Positions 33,198 to 46,708 of a stretch of DNA of 64,000 nt are shown here, piece after piece. Origin of the DNA: Eustoma russellianum (lineage: Eukaryota > Streptophyta > Magnoliopsida > Gentianales > Gentianaceae); NCBI GenBank assembly GCA_036186865.1, contig AP025062.1, positions 24,610,833 to 24,674,832 on the forward strand, in the 5' to 3' direction. Each line of letters begins with the position of its first letter. Within the stretch, counting starts at the first letter, position 1. The notes beneath the pieces were generated by a model. It searched no databases. It had not been told where the DNA came from and saw only the letters and a list, made by a program, of their open reading frames with translations. Made by a program: the position numbers and the translations under genes.

Positions 33198-35509
33198 TGT
33201 TGAGAAAAAGTGTTTGAATGATTTACAAACGCATGATTTAAAGAGTACAAGTTTACGGAATGCATGACAAATTTATTACTTGACACGTTTTTGTGATATA
33301 CATGCCTCATATTGTTGCCGTACTAACAAGCCATGAAGCATTAAATCTTACATCATATGGCAAACATTTGTTGTCTTTGAACTATTTTCAGGTGCCACCA
33401 TTAATGAACTAAACTAGTTCATTAAGTGAAGTACTTAAGTTAATGAACTAACTTGTTCATTAAATGGAGATATATTTGGACAAAGCTTGATGGCAACAAA
33501 TTTGGAAAAGGAAAGTCTCCTTCCCATTTGGATATACACGCCTACAGATATATATATATATATTATATATATATATATATATATTCATATTTCTTTTAAA
33601 AAGGCACAATAAACATATATTGCGACGTACTACCGACACATTACATATTCTTTTAAGCACATGGGGCGCCTATACCATCAGCCATTAGAGCTGAATATAC
33701 ACTTCATTTTATGATTATAATGTGTGACATAACATGTATGACATGTGCAAGAAGTTTGAATTGAATCAGAGAAAAATCACGTAATCGACGAAAGTCGAAA
33801 ATTCGGTTTTCTACGAACACAACACATGGAATGTTTTTTTTGTCATGAGATGTAACATGTATCTAGACACTTTTTACGCATTCAAGACATGTTAAAGTGT
33901 TCTAGAAAATTCAAGTTAGGGCTGATTGCAATTTACTATATATGTGTAAATATTATGCATTATTTGACAAAGCTTACTAAAGTGAAATTTCAGCATATGC
34001 CTAGCTATATCACCGCCATTTGCAGCCATTATGGAGCCAAGGTGGAGTTTATTTGGCATCTTAATTGATGGAGAAATTCCACATAAGATTAGTGACATAA
34101 AGAAGGGTATTACATATGGAAGGAATTCAAAACTACAACACATGCTGAAAATATTTTCAGCACATGTGTAGTTGGCGATTTTTGGGCAGATTTTGTCTTC
34201 GATTTGCTTCCCAAAATTGAAGGGATTGAATGATGATTGTTTGGTAATATTTTGACTACTTTTTGGCACACGTTCTATGAGTTTTGTTTTATATTTTTAC
34301 AGCACATTAAAGGACGCCAAGTTGGACCAATCATCGAGTGACAAGTAAGCAAGGTCAAGTCATCCTTTCAATCATAGTGTGCCAAGTGAGAAAGATTGTG
34401 TCATCTCTACACAAGGAAATCTTCCAAGGGAATTAAGGAGAATTCTCAAGAATGGAAGATGCCCTAAGGCGGCGGCCATGAGGTGCATAAAAGAAGAGAA
34501 GTAGTGCAAACAAGGCTAAGACAACTCTCACATTTCTCTTAATTGCAAAAGGATCTACTATTCTCTTCTTCTACCTTTCTTTCTTCTTCTTCTTCTTCTT
34601 CTCTCAAGCATATTGTTAGTATAATCTTGATATTATATAGGCTCCGAACATACCACCATACACGTTTCAATTGTTGTAAAAGGTTGATCAAGATGTGATC
34701 AAACCTTCATTCGTTTGTAAAAGGGTGGAGTTATTGTGTAACTCCAGTCACCCTTGTGGCAAGGTGTTTATTGTGTTTAGTGATAACCTAGGAAGGTGTC
34801 CTCAAAGACCGGAGTATGTTGATTTAACCAAACCAGTATAAAACCCTTGGTGGCTTTACTTTATTGCACTTTACTTTCAGTTTCCAACATTCTGCATCAA
34901 TTTCATTGCAAAGGTAAAAATAGTAAACGAATTTCAAAAATGGTAAAATTTTGCGTAAACATAGCCACATTTTCATTTAGTGCAAGTTTCAACTCATTTG
35001 GATAAGTATAAGCCAGCCAAACTTGAATAGTTCTGAGACTACTGCAATCTGATTTTCAAAGTTGCAAGGGTTGAGAACATCAACGTAATTAACATACTTC
35101 CCAAAAGAATTTTTGAAAACTGTTTCAGTCCCATTAAAATACATATTTGAGGGTCTTGTCACTAAATTTCAGACCATTTGGAGTCACCAATTAATCAGAA
35201 TAAAATTTTCAAGTCGGAGTACTATTTCTGGCAGATTTGCGCAATCTGACCGAAAACGTATTTTCAAGGGGTTAAGAGTGGAATGTTAATTTGAAATTTT
35301 TATGAGATACTCAAAACATCTGAGAGTAGATTCTCACCAAATTTCATAATTTTTGGAGGTTTGTAACTAGGGATTTTAATTATTTCAAATTAGAATCTGA
35401 AAACAGAAGCTGTTTTCAGAAGTGAGATTTTTGGTTCAAAAGTTTTTAAAACCCAAATTTTTCGCACCCACTATTCAACCCCCTTCTAGTGGTGCTATCA
35501 GGTCCTACA
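33198..35509 (+). repeat. 5' LTR of B
   Basis: Starts TGTTGAGAAAAAGTG and ends ATCAGGTCCTACA. Relative to the 3' LTR it lacks about 340 bp (the counterpart of about 41336-41676) and about 50 bp (counterpart of 42738-42785). It contains AATGAACTA...TAGTTCATT inverted repeats near the start (33402-33464). Confidence 0.92.
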
Positions 35510-35511
35510 AG

Positions 35512-35523
35512 TGGTATCAGAGC
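35512..35523 (+). other. Primer-binding site of B (Met-tRNA)
   Basis: TGGTATCAGAGC lies two bases after the LTR end TCCTACA. Confidence 0.93.
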
Positions 35524-35565
35524 ACAGGAACACTCATGACAAGAGGATCCAATGATCTTTGTGAG

Positions 35566-37560
35566 ATGGCAACCACTAGTCACAAGACCGAACAAGAAGG
35601 CATGTCGAGTCAAAGGCCTCCTCTTTTTGACGATGAGTCTTTCATAAAATGGAAACTTAGAATGAAACTTTTTCTTATGACCATTGATATAGACTTATGG
35701 TCCATTATAGAATATGGTCCTTTTATTCCTTCTAAGTTATCTACTGTTGATGGTGTCACACTAGAGGTCGTAAAACCGAAACAAGAATATACTAGTGATG
35801 ACAAAAAGAAATTGAGTATGAATGCTAGGGCCATGCAACTTCTTTTAAATGGGATGAGTAAAGTGAATCAAGTTACGTGTCTAATTGCTCTAGTGCCCAA
35901 GAGATGTGGAGAATTTTTGAGATGAAACGTGAAGGGACTAGTCAAGTTAAAGAATCTAAAATAAATATGCTTATGTCCACTCTTGAGTCCTTCAAATTAT
36001 TGCCAAATGAATCTATTGTTGATATGGACTTACGGTTGACTAACATCTATAATTCTCTTGAGTCTCTTGGAAAAGCTTTTTCTACACAGGAAAAGGTTCA
36101 AAAGGTGATGATAAGGAGTCTCCCATCCGAAGGGGACCCAAAAGTCACAGCAATTGAGGAAAGTAAATAAACGAGATTAATAAAAATGGAGGAACTAATC
36201 GGATCTTTAAATGTATATGAAAACAAACATACACTAAGGAAATCGGAATCAACGTCAAAACAAGGTAAGACTATCGCTTTTAAATCAAATGAATACGCCT
36301 ATACTTCTTCCGATCACGTAGATGATAGTGATATTGAATCGGACAACGAAGATGTAATACTATTGGCTAAAGGTTTGAGAAAGTTTATGAGAAAATCATT
36401 CAAGAATAAACCTAAGGCTGTTTCGACTAAGAGAAATAATAATAAAAATAATGATAAAGACATAAAGTGCTACGAATGTGCGAAACTTAAACACTTGTCA
36501 TATGACTGCCCGAACAAGGACTAGCAAACGACCAAAAACCGTGACAAGGACTGGAACAAAAATAGACCCGTCTTATAACCCAAACAAAGGAATTCAAGAA
36601 GAGCTCTCAAGGCATCCACTTGGAGTGATTCATCCAACTCTAAGACTGATTATACCGAAGAAGAGAAGGCACAAGTATGCTTTGCATCCAAAGCATCAAA
36701 TGAGGTATTTTCCGATTCTGATTCTGATTCTGATTCAGAACCTTCTTATGATGATTTGTTTAGTCAATACCTTGAACTACATAAATTCACAAAGACTCTT
36801 GCAAAAGAAAAGAAACGGTTAATTGAAGACAATAAGTTGTTAGCATCATCTAACATGAATCTTGCTTCTCAAGTAAACGATTCAAAAGAAGAGTCGTCTT
36901 GCATAATCAATGCATTGAAATCAGTGGTCTCATCATTAACGGCACAAAATAATAAAATGAAATCCGAGATTTCAAATTTGAAATCAAGGAATGCAGATCT
37001 AGAAAAAATGGTGAAACAGTTTGACATAGGTACAAACATGCTAGATCGCATCATCTCTTCACAAAAGCATGATAGCGACAAAACTGGATTAGGATACATT
37101 GAGAAAAGTGAGACACAAAATAAATCAACCAAATTCATTCTATCTTCATCTAAGAGAATAGATGCATTCAAGACAAATGTGGCGCCTAAAAGGCCGCCTA
37201 GATCCCCCCTACTTCATCTCATCGTGCTTCTTCTTCATATCATACAAGATATAATTATTTGCCGTATAAATATGCAAAGAAACCATTGATGCATGCACGA
37301 CATTCATTTACCACAAATGCATCTAGATCACGCACCATGCACACTAACACAAAAACATATCAAAACGAAAACCATACCATGTTCACAATGGGATTCTCGG
37401 CAAAAGGCCAAATGCATTCCCACCTAATGTCTATTATGTTGCTTCTTCATCTATATTCTCACCATTTGTAAGACCGAGAAAGGTCACCCAAGTATAGGTA
37501 CCAAAAGGTACTCTTACAAAGGGGTGAAGAACTAACTTGTAAGGACCCAAAATAAAAGGA
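35566..37560 (+). pseudogene. B gag (broken)
   Basis: The likely start is 35566 (MATTSHKTEQEG). The capsid pattern runs FIKWKLRMKLFLMTIDIDLW, followed by a frameshift near 35880 and a stop near 36168. A zinc knuckle CYECAKLKHLSYDC lies near 36468-36510. A Ser/Asp-rich stretch and a coiled coil follow (36756-37180; LAKEKKRLIEDNKLL, IGTNMLDRIISSQKH). A His/Tyr-rich tail is scattered over frames to 37470. The layout matches gag of element D. Confidence 0.86.
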
Positions 37561-37579
37561 TACCTAAATCGTTGTTACA

Positions 37580-40500
37580 CATTGCAGGGAACATATACGT
37601 CTAAAGGTACATCAATCAAGTGGTTCCTTGACAGTGGTTGCTCAAGGCATATGACGGGTGACCCAAGCTTATTGAAAAAGGTTACTAAAGGTAGATCAGT
37701 GACCTTTGGAGGCAACAACGAAGGAAGAATCATCGGAAAAGATACAATTGGAAGCCCAAGCACTCTTCAAATCTCCAACGTCTTCTTGGTAAGTAATCTA
37801 TCCTACAATTTGCTTAGCATCTCACAGTTTTTTGACAACAGTTTTAATGTGTGTTTCACTAACCCATATTGCAACATAGTATATTAAAATGGAGAAACGG
37901 TATTAAAAGGAAAAAGAGAAGGAAATATTTTTACACTTTCTATGGATGACATGTTAGACGCCAAAGTTAAATATTTTATGTCAAATGAACTTAACGTAAA
38001 TTTGTGGCATAGGCGATTAGGACACATTGGCATCTCAACTCTTGAAAAACTTCAATGAAAGAATCTAGTACGAGGATTGCCTAAACTTGATTTAGTCAAC
38101 ATTTAGACAACTTTCAGTTGTGTGAATCTTGTATTAAAGGCAAACAAACACGCGAGTCACTTAAATCTAAAAATGAAATTAGCACATCTAGAGTGTTAGA
38201 ATTATTACACATTGACTTGTTTAGTCCTGGTCGTACTAGGAGTCTTGGTGGGTGACATTATACATGTGTTAGTGTTGACTATTTTTCTCGCTATACATGG
38301 ACTTTATTTCTTGCGAATAAAGATGATAGTGCCGTTGAGATTGCTAAATTAATAAAACAACTTGAAAATGAATATGGTTTGAATGTGAAAAAGATTAGGA
38401 GGGATAGAGGCGGCGAATTTAAAAATAAGGACATGATTGCATTTTGCGAAGAAAAAGGTATTAAACACGAGTTTTCGCCACCTAAAACACCACAATTAAA
38501 TGGAGTAGTAGAAAGAAAGAATAAGACACTACAAGAAATTGCTAGAACCATGCTATGTGAAAATAAGTTGCCTAGATCTTTGTGGACGGAAGCTGTAAAT
38601 TGTGCATGCTATATAGTTAATCGCATGTCGATTAGAAAGAAAATAAACAAAACTCCTTATTAAATAGTAAATGATCACATGCCTAAAATTGATTACTTTC
38701 GTGTGTTTGGTTGTAAATGATTTGTTTTGAATACAAAAGATAATCTAGATAAATTTGAGTCTAAATCAATTGAATGCATCTTTGTTGGATATTCTATGAA
38801 TTCTAAGGCATATAGATGTTATGATCTCATCACTAGGCAGATTTTAGAATCTATTCATGTGAAGTTTAATGAATTCGGTGATTTTGAAATAGATAAAGAA
38901 TATAATGATGATTTTGAACTAAAGCTCGTGTTAGATGATATAGAAGAGAATGTCGTACATAATGAACCCAACACACTAGAAATACATGATCACTTAGAAA
39001 TGCATGAAAACTTAGAAAATAATCAACCAAGATGGCATAGAGATCACCCACACGATCTCATCATAGGCGACATAACACAAGGTGTCCGACCACGTAGAAG
39101 AATAAATCCGGATGAAATAGATCAATTCCATGCTATGATATCCGAAATTGAAACCAAGAATGTATTTGATGCTTTGAATGATTCGTCTTGGATTGACGCT
39201 ATGCATGATGAATTAAATCAATTGACAAGAAATGATGTATGAGATTTAGTGCCACGACCACAAGATAAAACAATAATAGGCACAAAGTGGGTCTTTAGAA
39301 ATAAAATAAATGAAGAGGGAAAATTCGTTAGAAACAAAGCCAGGCTTGTAGAACATGGATATAATCAAGAAGAGAGAATAAACTACGACGAAACATTTGC
39401 ACCCGTAGCACGCTTAGAAGCCATACGATTATTACTTGCTATTGCTCACATGAAAGATTTTAAACTTTATAAATGGACGTAAAAAGTACATTTTTAAATG
39501 GCTTTATACAAGAAGAAGTATATGTGAAACAACCATCCAGTTTTGAGGATTTAAAATATCCTCATCACGCGTACAAATTAAAGAAGGTGCTATATGGTTT
39601 AAAACAAGCACCTAGGGCTTGGTATGACCGTTTTGCTACTTTTCTTTTAGAAAATGGATTTAAAAGAGGCACCATAGATAGCACTTTATTCTTGAAACAA
39701 GATAAATCGGATTTACTTATTATTCAAATTTATGTTGATGACATTGCTTTTGGATCTACATCTCATAAATTTGTTGAAGAATTTGGAATATGCATGAAAT
39801 CTGAATTTGAAATGTCTATGTTTGGTGAATTAAATTATTTTCTTGGCTTTCAAATGAAACAAACTAGTAAAGGCATCTATGTAAGTTAAGTCAAATATGT
39901 GAATGACATGATTAAAAAGTTTAATTTTGAAAATTTGAAACCATCTCCCACCCATATGAGTGTTACCACTAAACTTGATAAAGATGAGAATGGAAAAGAC
40001 TTTGATAATGGTTTGTATTGGTCTATGATTGGCTCTTTTCTTTATCTTACAGCAAGTAGACCCGATATCATGTTTAGTGTTTGTATGTGTGCATGTTTTC
40101 AAGGCAAACATAAAGTGTCACAATATAATACTGTAAAAAGGATATTTCGATACATTAAGCATACTCCTACTTTAGGAATTTGGTATGATAAGGATTATGA
40201 ATTTGATTTACATGCTTATACTGATGCGTATTATGGCAGGTGCAAAATAGATTGAAAAAGCACAAGTGGCACTTATCAATTTATAGGAAGTTCATTAACA
40301 TCTTGGTTTTTGAAAAAGCAAGCAGGTGGGGCATTATCTACTACTGAAGCTGAATATATAGCACTTAGTCTTTGTTGCACACAACTCTTATGGCTAAAAC
40401 AGTAACTACCTGATTTTGGAATCACGGCAAATTGCATCCCCTTTTATTGTGATAGTATAAGTGCTATTAATGTGTCTAAGAATCCCGTACTACACTATAA

Positions 40501-40714
40501 GGCAAAACACATAGAAGTACGATATCACTTTCTTCGTGATCATGTAAACAGTGGTGATATCGTTATAAAACATATTTGCACTAAAGCACAAGTAGCCGAC
40601 ATATTCACAAAAGCACTTAATCAAGCCACGTACGAAAATCTACGCTCAAAATTAGGCATGATTTCGACTAATTTGCTAGAGATTGATATTTCTTTCCATC
40701 TTTTCATGTACTTT
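37580..40714 (+). pseudogene. B pol: protease, integrase, RT, RNase H (broken)
   Basis: Protease DSGCSRHMTGDPSL is intact (37628-37670). The pre-integrase finger is near 38004-38150. Integrase shows RDRGGEFKNKD and VVERKNKTLQEIART. Downstream come WVFRNKINEEGKFV, YGLKQAPRAWYDRF and the RT catalytic YVDDIAFGS (about 39731-39757). RNase H carries STTEAEYIALS near 40341-40375 and HYKAKHIEVRYHF. There are many single-base stops (for example near 37887, 38660, 38720, 39240, 39480, 39888, 40253 and 40402), most of which look like point changes. The catalytic motifs themselves survive. Confidence 0.88.
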
Positions 40715-40729
40715 TGATATTATTTACAA

Positions 40730-40901
40730 AATAAAGAGGGGGGAAGAGAGCATGATTTAAGGAGGAGAGAGAGCATGATTGTATAATTTAAGGGGGAGAC
40801 AACGATAATATAAAATTCGAATTTGAGCATATTTTGAGGGGGAGCAATTATATTTAAATCATGAACCAATGTTATTTTGTAAATCATCAAAATGGGGAGA
40901 T
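40730..40901 (+). other. Cluster of polypurine tracts before B 3' LTR
   Basis: Five purine blocks lie in 170 bp: GAGGGGGGAAGAGAG, AAGGAGGAGAGAGAG, AAGGGGGAGA, GAGGGGGAG and AAAATGGGGAGA. The last abuts the LTR. Extra tracts of this sort could give several plus-strand starts. Confidence 0.7.
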
Positions 40902-43581
40902 TGTTGAGAAAAAGTGTTTGAATGATTTACAAATGCATGATTTAAACAGTACGAGTTTACAAAATGCATGACAAAATTATTATTTGACACGTTTTATGTG
41001 ATATACATGCATCATATATTTATATATATTGTTGCCGTATTAACAAGCCATGAAGCGTTAAATCTTACATCATATGGTAAACATTTGTTGTCTTTCAACA
41101 ATTTTCAGATGCCACTATTAATGAACTAAACTAGTTCATTAAGTGAGGTACTTAAGTTAATGAACTAACTAGTTCATTAAATGGAGACATATTTGGACAT
41201 AGCTTTATGGCAACAAATTTGGAAATGGAAAGTCTCCTCCCCATTTAATCTTACACGCCATATATATATATTATATATAAATTCATATTTTTTAGAAAAG
41301 GCACAATACACATATTTCAACGTACTACCGACACGTTACATATATCACAAACGTATGTCAATGTCACACCACTATATACACCTCATATTTATAAGTATAT
41401 TCAGGCCTTATATCATATGATATAAGTCATGGTGATGGCAAAATTGTAACAACACGTTACAAGGTCATAAACCGAAAATTGTCGTATCGGGTGACTACCG
41501 AAACTTCACCGACATGTCACGTACTTGCCATATAAAGATGGTCAGCCCATATACTTCAAAAATAGCCAAAAATTTTGTGGCTCACATGTTCAAATCAGCC
41601 ACTAAAGCATTCCATATTTGCACACACAAATCATCCACAATTTAGGACAAATTTGTGAAGATTTCAAATTCAATTCTTTTAAGCACATGGGGCGCCTATA
41701 CCATCATCCATTAGAGCTGAATATACACTTTATTTTATGATAATAGTATGTGACATAACATATACGACATGTGCAAGAAATCTAAATTTAATCGGAGAAA
41801 AATCGCGGAATCGACGAAAGTCGAAAATTCGGTTTTCTACGAACACAACACATGGAACATTTTTTTGGCATGAGATGTAACATGTATCCAGACACTTTTT
41901 ACACATTCAGGACATGTTAAAGTGTTCTAGAAAATTCAAATTAGGGCTGATTGCAATTTACTATATATGGGTAAATATTGGGCATTATTTGACAAAGCTT
42001 ACTAAAGTGAAATTTAAGCATATGCCTTTCTATATCACACGCCATTTGCAGCCATGGTGGAGCCAAGGTGGAGTTTACTTGGCATCTTAATTGGTGGAGA
42101 ATACGCCACATAAGATTAGTGATATAAAGGAGGACACTACATATGGAAGGAATTCAAAACTACAACACATGCTGAAAATATTTTCAGCACCTGTATAGTT
42201 GGCGATTTTCGGGCTGATTTTGTCTTCAATTTGCTTCCCAAAATTGAAGAGATTGAATGGTGATTGTTTGGTAATATTTTGACTACTTTTTTGCACATGT
42301 TTTATGAGTTTTGTTTTAGATTTTTACAGCATATTAAAGGATGCCAAGTTGGACCAATCATCAAGTGACAAGTAAGCAAGGTCAAGTCATCCTTCCAATC
42401 ATAGTGTGCCAAGTGAGCAAAATGGTGTCATCTCTACACAATGCAATCTTCTAAGAGCATTAAAGAGAATTCTCAGGAATGGAAGATGCCTAATGGGGCG
42501 GCCATGAGGTGCATAAAAGAAGAGAAGTAGTGCAAACAAGGCTAAGACAACTCTCACATTTCTCTCAAGTGCAAAAGGATCCACTATTCTCTTCTTCTAC
42601 CTTTCTTTCTTCTTCTTCTTCTTTCAAGCCTATTGTTCATGTAATCTTGATATTTTATAGGCTTTGAATATACCACCATACACGTTTCAATTGTTGTAAA
42701 AGGTTGATCAAGGTGTGATCAAATCTTCATTCGTTCGGTGGCGGTGTCCGTGATCCATTTGCTCAATTGTATTGTTTGTAAAAGGGTGGAGTTATTGTGT
42801 AACTCCAATCACCCTTGTGGCAAGGTGTTTATTGTGTTTAATGATAACCGATGAAGGTGTCCTCGAAGACTGGAGTAGGTTGATTTAACCGAACCAGTAT
42901 AAAATCTTTGGTGTCTTTACTTTACTGTACTTCACTTTCAGTTTCCAATATTCTGCATCAATTTCATTACAAAGGTAAAAATAGTAAACAAATTTCAAAA
43001 ATCGTAACGTTTTTCAAAAAAATAGCCACACCTCCTAAATTTCATTTGGCGTAAGTTTCAACTCATTTGGATAAGCATAAGTCAGTCAAACTTGAATAGT
43101 TCTGAGACTAGTGCAATCTGATTTTCAGAGTTTCAAAGGTTGAGAACATCAACGTGATTGACATACTTCCCAAAGGAATTTTTTAAAACTATTTCAACCC
43201 ATTAAAATACATATCTTGAGGGTCTTATCATTACATTTTCAGACCATTTGTAGTCGCCAATTAATCGGAATAAATTTGTCAAATCGGAGTAGTGTTTCTG
43301 ACAGATTTGCGCAATCTGACCAAAAACGTATTTTCAAGGGGTTAGGAGTGGAATTTTATATTGAAATTTTAATGAGATGCTCAGAACTTCTAAGAATAGA
43401 TTCTCACCGAATTTCATAAGTTTTGGAGGTCTATAACTAGGTCGTTTAATTATTTCAAATCAGAATCTGAAAACAGAAACTGTTTTCAGAAGTGAGGTTT
43501 TTGGTTCAAAAGTTTTAAAAAACCAAATTTTTTGCACCCACTATTCAACCCCCCTTCTTGTGGTGCTATACAGGTCCTACA
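40902..43581 (+). repeat. 3' LTR of B
   Basis: Starts TGTTGAGAAAAAGTG and ends ATACAGGTCCTACA. It is the longer of the pair and preserves sequence lost from the 5' LTR. A pair of hairpin-forming AATGAACT/AGTTCATT repeats lies at 41117-41180. Confidence 0.92.
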
Positions 43582-46243
43582 CGGTATTTATTGCCTTAAC
43601 CCAAAAATATTTAGGTAGCCCAAATTCATTTAGCATGGCTCTACTCATTTCTTGAAGTGTTCTATTCTTTCTTTCCGTAACACCACTTTGTTGAGGAGTT
43701 TTAGGAACCGAGAAGTTGTGTCTTATCCCTTGGATATAAAAAATTCTTCGAACTCACCATCAAACTCAACACCTCTATCACTTCTAATTTCCTTAATGGT
43801 GTCTTCCTTTTGGTTTTCTAATCTCCTACAAAGTTTTATAAACTCTTGGCATGCATCATTCTTTTTTGCTAAGAACATGACCCCAAGTGTACCTAGAGAA
43901 GTCATCTACCACTACAAAAATGCAACGTTTTTCACCTAGACTTGTCGTACGAATATCCTCATACAAATCCATATGAAACTTTGTAGAGGTTTGGTGGTGG
44001 AGATTTCACTTTTGGGTTTGAAACTTGCTTTAACAAGCTTTGCCATTTGACAAGTGTCACATAAGCCATGGTTTTTGAAATTCAGTTTTGGAAGACCTTG
44101 GACCTTTTCAATTTCAAAAAACTCTTTGAAATTCTTGAATTTAATGAGTCCAAGTCGTCTATGTCATAATTGTGTCAAATCATTTTTGGCAACTAGACAT
44201 GAAACATTTTTTAATATCAAATTATGTGTGCTAAATTTATAAACATCACTTTTCCTTATAGCCTAAAAAACGATTTGATCATTCTTTTTCGCTATGCATT
44301 TTCTGTTCACAAATTCAACTTGAAAATTAGCATCACATAGCTGGCTAACACTTACCAAATTATACTTAAGCCCTTCTACATATAATGCATTATTAATAGT
44401 GAAAGAAGAGTTACCACTTTCTCTATGTCCAAGGATTTTTGCTCTCCCATTTTTAAAATATACCGTTCCACTATCTTAGAGCTTGAACTTGGTGAACAAA
44501 GCTATGTCTCCGGTCATGTGCGTGGAACATCTGCTGTCCACAAGCCATTTTGTTCATTCTTCTTTGGCTACTCCATTTATCTTGAGAGCCTACAAAATCA
44601 AGAGATTTATACATTGGTACCCTTTGATGGTTCGGTCCTTTCAGGTTAGCTTATCGATCCTTAGGCTTCTAAACATACATGTTACTAAACCTAGCTCTAT
44701 ATGCACTTTGTACATGTCCTAACTTGTTACAATGAAAACAAGTGGATACATGCCTTGGTTGTGTGTTTTTGTGTCTATGAGATGATGAGCCATTTTGAGT
44801 TTTTCTTTTATTTGTCTTTTTCTTTAATAACTTGGTCTCAAATGATGAATTAAATCCTAAATCAGATTCATCGCTTCCTATCCTTTGGTTTCCAAACATT
44901 TTGTCTAAATTACTTTTATTATGGGTTAGTTTTTGTAAGTCTATTCTTAATTTATCACATTCTTTCCTAATCTTCATATTTTCTAGAGCTACAGTTTTGT
45001 GCATGGTAAGTATGATGTCATGTTCTTGGTAAATTAAAATATTCGTATCATGTAAGCTATTATTTTCTAGTTTGCAATTTTTAAATTCTCTATGTTTATA
45101 TTTTAGATTCATTTTTTCAAAATCATCTTGTAAATCTCCTATTTCATCTTGTAAATTGACGTTGGAATTGTTAGATTTTACCTCAAGGTCATTCTTAATT
45201 GCCATGAGACAAGTACGTTGTGCCATTGCAACAAGTCCAACATCCTTGTCTTCACTTCCTTCCCCTTCCGATTTAGAAAGAAGATCATCCCATGTGTCAC
45301 TTTCGCATTTAAAGCTTTCTTCTTTTAAGAAAATACTTTCTTTTCTTGCTTTTGCGGCTCCTTGACATGATAATCGGCAATGAAATGACCGGGTCGACCA
45401 CACCTATGCAATTTTCACTTGATTCTTTATCCTTGGGTGGTTTCTTGAAAAACTTTATTGCTTGAGCCATATTTCTTGTATCCATTCTTCTAAATTTCCT
45501 AACTAAAAGAGCAACTTGCTCACTTGATTCATCGGACTCTACCACCAATCCTTTGTGTGATGCCTGGGTGGGCTTAATATGATTCATCATATTTTGCTCA
45601 TCAATACATGAGTAAGAAGATTACCGTATAGCTCATCAAGGGTAAGAAGATTACCGTATAGCTCATCAAGGGTAAGAGTTGAGGACTTTTGAGACATGAT
45701 CTTCATTTGAGATTTTCTTGTTAATCATAGAGAGTTGATTCACTATTCGAGTGAATTGGTCAATTGTCTCCTCAATCTTTTTACCATTCTTCATACCGAA
45801 TATTTCATACTCCTTTATAAGCATAAGTATTTTAGCCATTCTTACTTGCTCAGTCCCTTCATGTATCATTTCTAGTCTTTTCCATACTTCATGTGCTGTT
45901 TCAAAACCTTGAAGTCTTATGAGCTCAGTGGTGGTTAAAGCACTTGAAAGAATATCGAATGCTTTATCGTTTATAGCAAAGTTTATCTTTTCTTTGTTAG
46001 TGCAGTCATCCTAATCTTTGAAATGACTCTCCTTTTGAGTTGGTGATCATAGGAACTTCAATTCCTTTGACAACAGCTATCTATATATCAAATCCGCACC
46101 CTTTCAAATGATTTATCATTCAAAACTTCCACAAAGAATAATTTTCGGCATCAAACGTAGGTGCTTTAGTGTTTGAGGCTGAAAATAATGCAGTTGGTTT
46201 GGAAGTTGAGGTGTAGGATGAAGAGGTTGTCGTTGCCATGATC
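43582..46243 (-). pseudogene. A2 gag, protease, integrase (broken)
   Basis: Minus-strand gag begins at about 46243 and reads through capsid (45666-45869, MAKILMLIKEYEIFGM), a first knuckle split by the same frameshift as A1 (45309-45590 and 44669-45403), a helical region and a second knuckle CFHCNKLGHVQSAYRA whose last Cys is Tyr. Protease and pre-integrase remnants lie at about 44050-44560. An integrase fragment reads at 43723-43905 (IKEIRSDRGVEFDGEFEEFF), where GVEF replaces GGEF. It is too broken to encode a polyprotein. Confidence 0.85.
45612..45671. repeat. 30-bp tandem duplication in A2 gag
   Basis: The unit from GTAAGAAGATTACCGTATAG to TCAAGG occurs at 45612-45641 and 45642-45671 without any difference. 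A1 has no duplication here, so it arose after the two copies separated. Confidence 0.88.
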
Positions 46244-46302
46244 TTTAACCTTGCTACTTGCAAATATTGGACAAGCAATCAAGGTTAGGGTATGATTCCA
46301 AT

Positions 46303-46708
46303 TGTTAGGTCCGTGACAATCACTCTAGAGGAAAGTGAATAGAGTGTTGGGCAATTTTGCGAAAGTTTCTTTTTTGGCTATTTCCAACTCAAATGAAATT
46401 CAAAATCAAAGTAATGAATGAGAGATGAGAGACAATGAATGAATACACCGATATAGAGTGGTTCGAATCGTAAATGATTCTGCTCCACTACCATTTTATT
46501 TCCAAAGTGGATTTTCAACAACTGCTTTTCTTATTATTCTTAATAAGAACAACCATAGAAATACTTACACTAACAACTTAGTGTAAGTAACCATAACAAT
46601 CAAGATAGTAGGAGGATGAAAAAAGAAGTAAGACAACTTCTTTCACAAAACAACTTTGTGTAACTACAACAACTTTAGCTGTAAGCAAGAACAACTTCCT
46701 TCTACTAC
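46303..46708 (-). repeat. A2 5' LTR, inner part (before LINE)
   Basis: Starts (plus strand) TGTTAGGTCCGTGACA, the complement of the A1 LTR end. It matches A1 LTR down to about the equivalent of 29530. The adjacent primer-binding site is degenerate. Confidence 0.82.

Larger units (their letters stand above)
33198..43581 (+). mobile_element. B: Ty1/copia element, SIRE/Maximus-like, degenerate
   Basis: A 10.4-kb plus-strand copia element with LTRs of 2312 and 2680 bp, a perfect primer-binding site, a long gag with coiled coil, pol with DSGCSRHMTGD protease, integrase, YVDD RT and RNase H, then several polypurine tracts. The protease motif, long LTRs and extended gag place it near SIRE/Maximus. 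No envelope-like frame was found. The flanking 5-mers (TTCAT and CGGTA) do not match. Confidence 0.92.

Noticed and set aside
40715..40901. Possible envelope-like gene of a SIRE-type element in B
   Set aside because: Only about 190 bp of purine-rich, stop-filled DNA lies between RNase H and the 3' LTR.
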